Positions 28,547 to 36,524 of a DNA stretch of 64,000 nt are shown piece by piece. The notes beneath the pieces are model-generated. The model searched no databases. It was not told where the DNA came from and saw only the letters and a program-made list of their open reading frames with translations. Within the stretch, counting starts at the first letter, position 1. Every line of letters starts with the position of its first letter. Origin of the DNA: Eubacterium ventriosum. Its GTDB lineage: Bacteria; Bacillota; Clostridia; Lachnospirales; Lachnospiraceae. The stretch is from contig NZ_CP102282.1 in NCBI RefSeq assembly GCF_025150745.1, positions 2,243,501 to 2,307,500 of the forward strand. Reading direction: 5' to 3'. The position numbers were made by a program, and so were the translations under genes.

Positions 28547-30682
28547 TTATTTCTTCATGGAGAGTTGTATACGTTTTCTTTCTTTGTCTACACTAAGAAC
28601 TCTTACGTCTACAACGTCTCCTACAGAAACAACATCTAACGGATGTTTTATAAATTTGTTACTCATTTCTGATATGTGTACAAGTCCGTCCTGATGTACA
28701 CCAATATCCACAAAAGCACCAAAGTCTATTACATTTCTTACTGTGCCTTTTAATTCCATTCCTTCTTTTAGGTCATCAAAATCTAAAACATCACTTTTCA
28801 AAACAGGCTTTGGCATTTCTTCTCTCGGATCTCTTCCCGGCTTTTCCAATTCTTTAATCATATCTCTTAATGTTATTGGATCAGTGCCTATTTCTTTGGC
28901 AACTTCCTTAACATCTTTTATTTCGTCAGTTAAATGAATATTTCCACCAAGAATATCCTTAGTTGTAAATCCGTATTTTTTTAAAAGTTTCTTTGCTGAT
29001 GAATAACTTTCAGGATGAACACTTGTATAGTCAAGTGGTTCTTTTCCTTCTCTTATTCTCATAAATCCGGCACACTGTTCAAAAGCTTTAGGTCCAAGCT
29101 TTGCTACTGAAAGCAAATCTTTTCTGCTTTGAAACTGTCCGTTTTCTTCTCTATACTCAACTATGTTTTTTGCAATAGTCTTACTAATACCTGAAACATA
29201 TTCAAGTAACGGTGCTGAGGCTGTATTTAAGTCAACGCCTACATTGTTAACGCAATCTTCAACAATGTTAGATAATGCTTCATCCAGTTTCTTCTGGTTC
29301 ATATCGTGCTGATACTGACCAACCCCTATTGCTTTCGGTTCTATTTTTACAAGTTCAGCCAATGGGTCCTGTAATCTTCTTGCCATTGATGTGGCACTTC
29401 TTTGTCCAACATCAAAATTAGGAAATTCTTCTGTTGCAAGCTTACTTGCTGAATATACGGAAGCTCCCGCTTCATTTACAATAATGTATTCTACCTTTGT
29501 AGGGCATTCTTTTATAATGTCAACAATTACTGCTTCTGATTCCCTTGAAGCTGTACCGTTTCCAAGGGAAATAAGACTAACATTGTATTTCTTAATTATG
29601 TCAAGAACAATCTTCTTTGATTCAGCCACCTTATTCTGCGGTGCTGTAGGGAAAATTACCGTTGTATACAATACTTTTCCTGTGTTGTCTACAACTGCAA
29701 GCTTACATCCTGTTCTAAACGCCGGATCCCAGCCCAAAACATTTCTTCCGGCAATAGGAGGCTGCATAAGTAATTGTTTAAGATTCTGTCCAAATACAGT
29801 TATTGCTCCATCTTCAGCTTTTTCCGTAAGCTGACTTCTTATTTCTCTTTCAATTGCCGGTTTTATAAGACGTTTAAAGCCATCTTCAATCGCCTCTTTT
29901 AACAGCGGTTTAAATTGAGATTCGCCTTTTATAATAACTTTGTCTAAGGATGCAATTATATTTTCTTCCGGCATTTCTATTTTTACATTTAATACTTTCT
30001 CTTTCTCACCTCTGTTAATGGCAAGGATTCTATGCCCCGGAATTTTATTTACCCCTTCGCTATAATCATAATAGTTTTCATATGGTGTTTTTTCCTCAGG
30101 ATTTTTAGTATTGGAAACAATTAAACCATGTTTAACAACTATATTTCTAATAGCCTTACGGAACTCATCATTATCTGATACCGTTTCTGCAATTATGTCT
30201 TTTGCTCCCTGAATTGCTTCTGCAACATTGGCTACACCTTTTTCTTCATTAACAAAAGCTTTCGCCTCTTCTTCCAGATTTTTGTTTTTTTCCTGTTTTA
30301 AGAAAATATCAGCTAAAGGTTCAAGTCCTTTAGCCTTTGCCTCTGTGGCTCTTGTTTTTCTTTTAGGTCTGAAAGGTCTGTAAATATCATCCACTGCAAC
30401 AATTGTTTCTGCCATGGCAATTTTAGACATTATTTCGTCTGTCATCTTGCCCTGCTCTGTTATGGAATCCACAACTGTTTTCTTCTTTTCTTCCAAATTT
30501 CTAAGATATTTCAAACGCTCATCAAGTGTTCTTAACTGCTCATCATTTAATTCACCTGTTACCGGTTTTCTATATCTTGCAATAAACGGAATGGTGTTTC
30601 CTTCATCTATAAGTTTTATTGCTGCATCAACCTGCCAAAGCTTAACTGAAAGCTCATTTGCAATAATATGATTAATGTTCAT
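28547..30682 (-). CDS. tex: Tex family RNA-binding transcription accessory protein
   Basis: This 711-residue protein has the complete Tex layout: N-terminal helical region (IPFIARYRKPVTGELNDEQL), a YqgF/RuvX-like nuclease-fold domain (PAFRTGCKLAVVDNTGKVLY), helix-hairpin-helix repeats (NTASAPLLEYVSGISKTIAK) and a C-terminal S1 domain (about 640-711). Tex binds RNA and is linked to transcription and RNA turnover. The function in Clostridia is poorly defined. Confidence 0.95.
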   Translation of the reverse strand: MNINHIIANELSVKLWQVDAAIKLIDEGNTIPFIARYRKPVTGELNDEQLRTLDERLKYLRNLEEKKKTVVDSITEQGKMTDEIMSKIAMAETIVAVDDIYRPFRPKRKTRATEAKAKGLEPLADIFLKQEKNKNLEEEAKAFVNEEKGVANVAEAIQGAKDIIAETVSDNDEFRKAIRNIVVKHGLIVSNTKNPEEKTPYENYYDYSEGVNKIPGHRILAINRGEKEKVLNVKIEMPEENIIASLDKVIIKGESQFKPLLKEAIEDGFKRLIKPAIEREIRSQLTEKAEDGAITVFGQNLKQLLMQPPIAGRNVLGWDPAFRTGCKLAVVDNTGKVLYTTVIFPTAPQNKVAESKKIVLDIIKKYNVSLISLGNGTASRESEAVIVDIIKECPTKVEYIIVNEAGASVYSASKLATEEFPNFDVGQRSATSMARRLQDPLAELVKIEPKAIGVGQYQHDMNQKKLDEALSNIVEDCVNNVGVDLNTASAPLLEYVSGISKTIAKNIVEYREENGQFQSRKDLLSVAKLGPKAFEQCAGFMRIREGKEPLDYTSVHPESYSSAKKLLKKYGFTTKDILGGNIHLTDEIKDVKEVAKEIGTDPITLRDMIKELEKPGRDPREEMPKPVLKSDVLDFDDLKEGMELKGTVRNVIDFGAFVDIGVHQDGLVHISEMSNKFIKHPLDVVSVGDVVDVRVLSVDKERKRIQLSMKK

Positions 30683-30988
30683 TACTAATTTCTCCTTTTT
30701 CGTTTTTGATGTTTTGTATCATTTCTTTTCTTATACGATTTATGTGTCAAAACACTCAATTTTGATTTTTTTATATTCATTGTAAATGTCTGCTTGTATT
30801 TTTTCACAAGGATGTTATACTTCTTTTTATGTGTTTCTAAAGATATGTATATGTTTTTTTCAAATTCTTTAGTATTATAACAGATTTTTAATAATTTGTT
30901 TTTATTTTATGATATTTTTCTATGTAAAATATTGTGGCAGTTACTCATTTAGTTTCTGCTATTTCCATACAATTTTAGAAGGTGAGTT
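30683..30988. other. Divergent promoter region, no gene
   Basis: This 306-bp AT-rich spacer lies between tex (minus) and the PAP2-family gene (plus). I see no open frame, repeat or riboswitch consensus. It presumably holds the two promoters; none matches the consensus closely enough to place. Confidence 0.5.
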
Positions 30989-31711
30989 ATGAATAGAGTA
31001 AAAAAAGAACTTCCAAAGTACAAACACGCCTGGCCTTTATTGTATTTTTTTATATATTTGCCATGGTTTTTAATATTAGAGCAAAAAATAACTCCGGATT
31101 ATGCCGGATTACATATTATACATTGTCCCCTTGATGACATGATTCCATTCTGTGAATGGTTTGTAATACCATATCTGATTTGGTTTCTGTACATACCTGC
31201 TGTTTTTCTTTTTTTGTTTTACCATTCAAAGAAAGAATTCTATAGAATGTGTGCCTATGAGTTTACAGGAATGACAATTGCACTTATTGTATACACAGTA
31301 TTTCCTAACGGACTTAATTTAAGATTGACAGATATTGGTCGCAACAACATTCTAGTAACTATCGTTCAGTTCCTTTACGCTAGCGATACACCTACTAATG
31401 TTTGCCCAAGCATTCACGTTTTTGCCACAATTTCTGCTCATCTTTGTTTGGTTAAAAGTAAGCATATGCAGAAACTTAATTCAAGAAAACGCATTAAGAA
31501 AGTTTCATGGGTTCTTACGGTTCTCATTTGCCTTTCAACTGTTTTCCTGAAACAGCACTCAGTCATTGATTTAATCTGCGGAGCCATACTTTCAATTGGA
31601 TTATATTTTGTAGTATTTAAGTGGTGGTTCGGCAAGGTTAAATTCCCTGCACCAAATGTAAAAGACCCACGAAAACATGAAGTATTGTACTTCTTGAATA
31701 AGAAAAAATAG
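30989..31711 (+). CDS. PAP2-family membrane phosphatase
   Basis: This 240-residue protein has about six membrane segments. The C-terminal half carries the phosphatase-like motifs CPSIHVFATISAH (the PSxH block, near residue 140) and KQHSVIDLICGAI (the H...D block, near 190). Relatives hydrolyse lipid phosphates or act as inositol-phosphoceramide-synthase-type transferases. The substrate is unknown. GAAGGTGAG precedes the ATG. A strong terminator follows. Confidence 0.82.
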   Translation: MNRVKKELPKYKHAWPLLYFFIYLPWFLILEQKITPDYAGLHIIHCPLDDMIPFCEWFVIPYLIWFLYIPAVFLFLFYHSKKEFYRMCAYEFTGMTIALIVYTVFPNGLNLRLTDIGRNNILVTIVQFLYASDTPTNVCPSIHVFATISAHLCLVKSKHMQKLNSRKRIKKVSWVLTVLICLSTVFLKQHSVIDLICGAILSIGLYFVVFKWWFGKVKFPAPNVKDPRKHEVLYFLNKKK

Positions 31712-31722
31712 ATAAAAAATTA

Positions 31723-31806
31723 CAAGGGGCCAAGAGACAATGTCATTAAGTTAATTTGTAAAAACTACCTATTACTTGCAGACATTCTATCTCTTGGCCC
31801 CTTTTT
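31723..31806 (+). terminator. Terminator after the PAP2 gene
   Basis: AAGGGGCCAAGAGA pairs with TCTCTTGGCCCCTT across a long loop in which AATGTC and GACATT pair partially. The second arm runs into TTTTTT. It ends just before the first palindrome of the 94-bp array. Confidence 0.8.
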
Positions 31807-31814
31807 TGCGCCCT

Positions 31815-32134
31815 GTACCCAGATATAATTATTTTCTTGATTTTTGGGGTACGTAATCATCAATTTCCGCCTTCAGAATGTAATGTATTGTATATATTAG
31901 CAATTGAAATACCCCGACATATGATTTTTTTCTAAAATCGGGGTACGTTTTGAGAAAAATTCCATTGAGATATGCAACATAAAGTATTAACAATCAGTAA
32001 ATATACCCCGATATATAAAACTTTTCGATTTTCTGGGTACACTCGACTATATTTCCATTGTTTTCACGCAACATATAGTTTGAGTTTGATATAAACGTAC
32101 CCAGACATTTCAAATTTTTCATTTTTTGAGGTAC
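31815..32134. repeat. 94-bp-pitch palindrome array A (4 units)
   Basis: Four 38-bp imperfect palindromes occupy 31815-31852, 31909-31946, 32003-32040 and 32097-32134, so the pitch is exactly 94 bp each time. Arms are GTACCC or TACCCC against GGGTAC or GGGGTA around an AT-rich centre. Unit 2 has an 8-bp perfect stem, TACCCCGA/TCGGGGTA. The 56-bp spacers are diverged but share blocks such as TTCCATTG and GCAACATA. The last unit ends 5 bp before the stop codon of the convergent nucleotidyltransferase gene. The same element recurs at 46.5 kb. Confidence 0.92.
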
Positions 32135-32139
32135 ATATG

Positions 32140-32892
32140 CTAATCAATCTCTTCCAAAAACACTTTATTCAATTCTTCCCACTGCACTTCCTTATTTTCT
32201 CCCACTGATTTTAACTTAAATTTTATTTCCTCAATTGATTCATTTAAGTATTCATTGATTTTGTCAACGCGTGGAATTTCTTTTATTTCCGGTGAGTTCA
32301 TTTTCAAGTCCAGAAGTTTTTCCACCTCCGGCACTAGTTCTTTTGGAAGTTCACTTTCCATTAATTCTCTAAACAACATCGGTGGCGGTGTTCCCCTTTC
32401 AAGAATCCATCTGCATGTCAACACTGGTCTTAGTACGTAGAAATATTTCTTTGCCCTTACCATTTCAGTTTTTAGATATTCACGATAGTTTCCCTCTGCC
32501 ATACTTATATAGTGATACAGGCTTTTCTTTGTAGAAAAATATTCTCCCATAATTTTTCTAAATCTGTCAGCAAAGTCTGTTTCTAAATATACTATTGGAG
32601 AAGAAAACCATTCAAACAATGTTGGATTTGATTTATAAAGCAGTCTAAGTGTTTTCTGCAAATCCCAACCATTAATATCTAACACATCATCAATTGGCAA
32701 TTCTATAACGTCCCTAACATTTTCAAGACGAAGGTAATCTTCCTTTGGTCGTACATATATAAATCTTACATCATAATCGCTGTCAGGGGAAGCAAATCCC
32801 CAGGCTCTGCTTCCCGATTCAACTGCCAGCAATATTTTAACATTATTCTCTTTCTCAATTTCATGAAGCTTACTGCAAATCAGCTTTTCCAT
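32140..32892 (-). CDS. Nucleotidyltransferase-fold protein (COG3541/YcgL-like)
   Basis: This 250-residue protein starts at the ATG at 32892, nine bases after AAGGAG; a first ATG at 32901 abuts that site. The Pol-beta-type nucleotidyltransferase motif is complete: SGSRAWGFASPDSDYDVRF, with Gly27-Ser28 and Asp39/Asp41. It overlaps the 3' end of rtcB by 23 bp, so the two are co-expressed and probably translationally coupled. Relatives are found beside RNA ligases, and a role in RNA end repair is a reasonable inference. Its substrate is not known. Confidence 0.82.
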   Translation of the reverse strand: MEKLICSKLHEIEKENNVKILLAVESGSRAWGFASPDSDYDVRFIYVRPKEDYLRLENVRDVIELPIDDVLDINGWDLQKTLRLLYKSNPTLFEWFSSPIVYLETDFADRFRKIMGEYFSTKKSLYHYISMAEGNYREYLKTEMVRAKKYFYVLRPVLTCRWILERGTPPPMLFRELMESELPKELVPEVEKLLDLKMNSPEIKEIPRVDKINEYLNESIEEIKFKLKSVGENKEVQWEELNKVFLEEID

Positions 32893-34135
32893 TTGATTCA
32901 TCTCCTTCTTTTTTCCATGGTCTTTGATCCTCTGATGCCTTAAAATTAAATACCGGTTTTATTACTTCAATTATATCTACGGACTCATTAATTACATCAA
33001 TTATATCATCTAAAGATTTATAAACCATAGGTGCCTCATCAATTGTATTTTCGTTTACTGATGTTGTATAAATACCTTTCATTGCCTCCCTATACTCATC
33101 CATATTTACTGTCTGCTTAGCCGTTGCTCTTGACATTACACGCCCTGCCCCATGAGGTGCCGAATAGTTCCATTCCGGGTTACCTTTCCCCATAGCAATA
33201 ATTGAGCCATCACGCATATTAATTGGAATCAAAACTTTCTCACCCTTATGAGCTGCAATTGAACCCTTTCGAAGAATCATCTCGTCAACATCAATATAAT
33301 TATGAATTGTATGGAAGTGCTCCTTAGCCGTCATTCCTGTTCTTTCCAAAATAATCTCAGCCATTTTTTCTCTGCTTCTCTTGGCAAATCTTTGGCATAT
33401 TTCCACATCATAAAGATAATCTTCCATAAAATTTCCATATAACCAGCAAAGATCCATAGGCACATCCGGTTCATTTGATGTATATTCTTTTTTAAGTTCT
33501 TTCAAAACATTCTGTATTTCTGCTCGTCGTCCTTCTGCTTTATATGTACTTATAATTTCATCTCTTTTTTTGAAATACTCCTCTTTTCCTGAATGAAGAT
33601 CAATTGCAAGCTGCTGGTATATTTCTGCTACCTGTTTTCCCAAATTTCTGCTTCCTGAATGAATTACAAGATAATACGTTCCATCAGATGACTTATCAAT
33701 TTCTATAAAATGATTCCCCCCTCCAAGTGTTCCCAAAGAACGCTCAAGTCTTTTTGAATTTTTCAAAGCTCGGTAACAGCGAAGTTGTGTAAGGTCAAAT
33801 CTTTCCATTCTTCCTTCCCACACTTTCATTCCTGATGGAATATAATGACACGCCTCATCTATTTTTTCAAAATCCAACGTTTTATCAGCCAACTTCACAG
33901 TGTACATTCCACAGCCAATATCAACTCCAACAATGTTAGGACAAACCTTATCCTTAACCGTCATTGTTGTTCCTATGGTACAACCCTTTCCCTGGTGCAC
34001 ATCAGGCATAATTCTGACTTTGCAGCCTTCTGTTAAATTATAATCACACATTCTTTGAATCTGGTCTATTGCCCCCTCATCTATAACTTTAGCATAACAT
34101 ATTGCTGTGTTTACTTTTCCTTTTATTTCCAACAT
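32870..34135 (-). CDS. rtcB: RtcB family RNA-splicing ligase
   Basis: This 421-residue protein has the complete RtcB active site: metal ligand Cys75 in GVDIGCGMYTV, GGGNHFIEID, HSGSRNLGKQV, and the guanylylated His328 in SAPHGAGRVMSRA. It joins 2',3'-cyclic phosphate or 3'-phosphate RNA ends to 5'-OH ends using GTP and Mn. No archease or RtcA gene is adjacent. A nucleotidyltransferase gene overlaps its 3' end, and two WYL-domain proteins are encoded just upstream, separated by a terminator. This fits a regulated RNA repair module. Confidence 0.95.
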   Translation of the reverse strand: MLEIKGKVNTAICYAKVIDEGAIDQIQRMCDYNLTEGCKVRIMPDVHQGKGCTIGTTMTVKDKVCPNIVGVDIGCGMYTVKLADKTLDFEKIDEACHYIPSGMKVWEGRMERFDLTQLRCYRALKNSKRLERSLGTLGGGNHFIEIDKSSDGTYYLVIHSGSRNLGKQVAEIYQQLAIDLHSGKEEYFKKRDEIISTYKAEGRRAEIQNVLKELKKEYTSNEPDVPMDLCWLYGNFMEDYLYDVEICQRFAKRSREKMAEIILERTGMTAKEHFHTIHNYIDVDEMILRKGSIAAHKGEKVLIPINMRDGSIIAMGKGNPEWNYSAPHGAGRVMSRATAKQTVNMDEYREAMKGIYTTSVNENTIDEAPMVYKSLDDIIDVINESVDIIEVIKPVFNFKASEDQRPWKKEGDESNGKADLQ

Positions 34136-34256
34136 AATACCACTCCCTCTTTCTTAATTGGTATGCCAAAAGTATTATCCACTTATTTTTTCTTATCGCT
34201 TACTTTTTGATTACACCGTTATTCTATAAAATTTTCATTTATTTATCACGGAAAAA

Positions 34257-34283
34257 AAGTTGCGAACATAATGCTCACAACTT
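34257..34283 (-). terminator. Terminator overlapping the WYL gene stop
   Basis: AAGTTG and CAACTT form the outer stem of a hairpin that includes the last codons of the WYL protein. On the minus strand it is followed by TTTTTTTCC. It separates the WYL pair from rtcB, which must then have its own promoter in the 120 bp beyond. Confidence 0.72.
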
Positions 34284-35180
34284 CTTTTGCTCAATTAATC
34301 TTTGTTTTATTAAATCTATAAAATGCACAGGTGCCGTAACTTTAATCATTGGACCAAATGATAATATGCGGATTACTATCTCTGTTTCATCCTCTTTGTC
34401 ATAATAAACTTTTATTGAATATAGATTTTCGCCTATTCGCTCGGCTGTCTTTTCAAAGTGTGCAAAATGCAAAAGAACACGTTCCATTGCATTCCTTTCA
34501 TCTTTTAATTCAAATATTACACTTCTTGGTCTTGCCTTACTTCTTTTCTCAGGCACTCCTTCAAATGCCTTTTCTTCCCTCTTGCAACTAACAATTCTGC
34601 CAAGATTTATTGTGCTGCCAAATCGCTTTCCTGCACTGATTAATCTAAACTTATCATCTTTTTCTGAATACTCAAGATACTCAGGCAAAACAACCTGCCC
34701 TACTAAATTTCCTTTTCTATTTAAAGTTTCAATCCTTAACGGATGTTTGTTTTTTATTGCATCAAGGATTAGTCTAAAATTCGAAATATAATTTTCGTCT
34801 GTAAAATCATCACCGTCAGAATATTTGTCAAAAATAATATAATCCGTTGGTAAAAAAAGGGGTTCAACATCAGCATAGTCAAAATCAAAATCACCAAAAA
34901 GTTTTATTCTTGGATCACACCCTATAGCTTTCAGCCATTGTTTTTGTAATAGTGTAATTGGCATGGAAGGTTTATTTTTAATTGGGGTTGTTCCATCAGG
35001 CAATATTAATTGCCATCTTTCTTCCTTTATGGCATCTGGAATTGCCCATATACTTTCAGAAAAAGCATATTTCTTTATAATTTCATTCATACATCGGTCA
35101 GTTAGGGGATGAGCAATGGCTTCCGTAAGAATTGCCGCAACTGTATTATAATATGCTCCATAAAGTTCACTGAAAATCAT
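34275..35180 (-). CDS. WYL-domain protein 2
   Basis: This 301-residue protein has a central WYL-type domain with the ligand-pocket region ALSO seen in family members (LRIETLNRKGNLVGQVVLPE, then SAGKRFGSTINLGRIVSCK) and a C-terminal WCX-like extension. No clear N-terminal helix-turn-helix is visible, unlike its partner. Its ATG follows the stop of WYL protein 1 with no gap. WYL domains sense nucleic-acid or nucleotide ligands in DNA-damage and defence regulation. Here it likely cooperates with protein 1. Confidence 0.8.
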   Translation of the reverse strand: MIFSELYGAYYNTVAAILTEAIAHPLTDRCMNEIIKKYAFSESIWAIPDAIKEERWQLILPDGTTPIKNKPSMPITLLQKQWLKAIGCDPRIKLFGDFDFDYADVEPLFLPTDYIIFDKYSDGDDFTDENYISNFRLILDAIKNKHPLRIETLNRKGNLVGQVVLPEYLEYSEKDDKFRLISAGKRFGSTINLGRIVSCKREEKAFEGVPEKRSKARPRSVIFELKDERNAMERVLLHFAHFEKTAERIGENLYSIKVYYDKEDETEIVIRILSFGPMIKVTAPVHFIDLIKQRLIEQKKL

Positions 35181-36419
35181 TTACTCATCACCTCCTATGC
35201 CATACAACCTGTTCATATCTTCAATATCTTTTTTAAACTGATTTTCCAATTCTTTATTTGAAAACTGAATATCCATAATTCTACAAATAAAAGTTCTAAT
35301 CCACGGAATAACCTCACTTGAATCAAACACATCCACCGAAAATCTACTTGTGTTGTCATCAATGTGTTCAACTATTCCGCAACGCTTTTCTCTCTCCAAA
35401 CGCCTTCTGATAAACTTTTCATCATCTGCATAATGAATTGTAAATTCCACATGCTCCATTCTTGAACCGGGACTTCCCTGAGTGCTTACTCCCCAAATAT
35501 GTGGCTGCATCTTTTTTAATTGTTCCTGAAGTTCATCAAAACGTTCACATTTATCTTTAAGTTTAACAGAAACTATATTGTCTGTTCTAAATGATTTTAT
35601 TCTCTTAATTCGTGGTGCATATGCCATAAGATACTGTCTGCCACTTTGCGCACTTATCATTACCTTAATTGGAATCACATTATCTTCAGTAATCAACATC
35701 TTCTTTTTGTTAACCGTTTCAAGTGTTACACTTTTCTTTTCTCTAATTGCATTAAAAATCAAATAAAGAATTTCGCTGTCCATTGTCCCAGTTATGTAAT
35801 GATGTTTAAAAGCAAAATTACTCTCACTACTCTCCGTCTTATCAAGTAAATAGGAACCTATAACTCCACAGGGAAGCACCTCCGAAAAATAGTCAAGCAT
35901 ACTTTTGTCAGGCAAATCTACGCTTTCAGCTCTTTGGTAATACACTGTCTTTCCCTGTTTCTTTGACGACAAAATACCCAAGGACACGTATTTCTTAAGT
36001 TTCTTTCTAACTGTAGATTCATCAAACATTCTTGGATTAGAAAACTTAGATAAATATTCATCAATAACATCTGTTATTTCTCCAAGTGCCATACTAATTC
36101 CCGGCTCTGACAATATATCCATAATAATAAAGTGTAAGGTAATATCTCCATCTGTGAAGCTTTTCGTTTTCCACGCTTTAAACAGTGGATTATGTTTAGT
36201 TAAACGACTGTCGATTGAGAGAAACATATTTTTGCCTTCTGCTGTCTGGCGAAACTGCATATAATCACCAAGCCAGCTTTCCAAACGGCGCCGTTCATCG
36301 TCATATGAGCGTGCGCTCTTTTTGTTAAATTCATCTCGGCTTTTGAATCCGTAAACATAAAATTCTCTCATATAATCACGTATTCGTTTGAAATTTTTAA
36401 CCAACTCATTATATGCCAT
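35181..36419 (-). CDS. WYL-domain transcriptional regulator 1
   Basis: This 412-residue protein begins with a helical region and a winged-helix-like segment (about 120-180, FDESTVRKKLKKYVSLGILSS). A WYL domain follows (about 230-300; NAIREKKSVTLETVNKKKM and RQYLMAYAPRIKRIKSFRTD), with a C-terminal WCX-like domain (FTIHYADDEKFIRRRLERE). It is the upstream partner of the second WYL gene. Both are oriented toward rtcB. A ligand-responsive regulator of the rtcB-nucleotidyltransferase unit is the simplest reading, but this is inferred from position. Confidence 0.82.
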   Translation of the reverse strand: MAYNELVKNFKRIRDYMREFYVYGFKSRDEFNKKSARSYDDERRRLESWLGDYMQFRQTAEGKNMFLSIDSRLTKHNPLFKAWKTKSFTDGDITLHFIIMDILSEPGISMALGEITDVIDEYLSKFSNPRMFDESTVRKKLKKYVSLGILSSKKQGKTVYYQRAESVDLPDKSMLDYFSEVLPCGVIGSYLLDKTESSESNFAFKHHYITGTMDSEILYLIFNAIREKKSVTLETVNKKKMLITEDNVIPIKVMISAQSGRQYLMAYAPRIKRIKSFRTDNIVSVKLKDKCERFDELQEQLKKMQPHIWGVSTQGSPGSRMEHVEFTIHYADDEKFIRRRLEREKRCGIVEHIDDNTSRFSVDVFDSSEVIPWIRTFICRIMDIQFSNKELENQFKKDIEDMNRLYGIGGDE

Positions 36420-36462
36420 ATTTTCACCTTCTTCTTTTGTTTATTTAATGCTGTTTTTAAAA

Positions 36463-36491
36463 AACCTGCATCAGCAAAGCCAATGCAGGTT
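36463..36491 (-). terminator. Terminator after pnp
   Basis: AACCTGCAT pairs with ATGCAGGTT around an 11-nt loop. On the minus strand the stem is followed by TTTTTTAAAAAC. Confidence 0.88.
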
Positions 36492-36524
36492 AATATTTTT
36501 AATGTATTTATTTCAAGTAAGTTC

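Noticed and set aside
31815-32134. Integron attC sites or a set of tandem terminators
   Set aside because: No cassettes or integrase are present, the units follow one another with fixed pitch, and the stems have no U tract on either strand.
31815-32134. Retron or Y-RNA-like partner of the RtcB island
   Set aside because: No reverse transcriptase or Ro60-like gene is present, and the hairpins are short and A/T-rich. Left only as a possible 3' UTR role.
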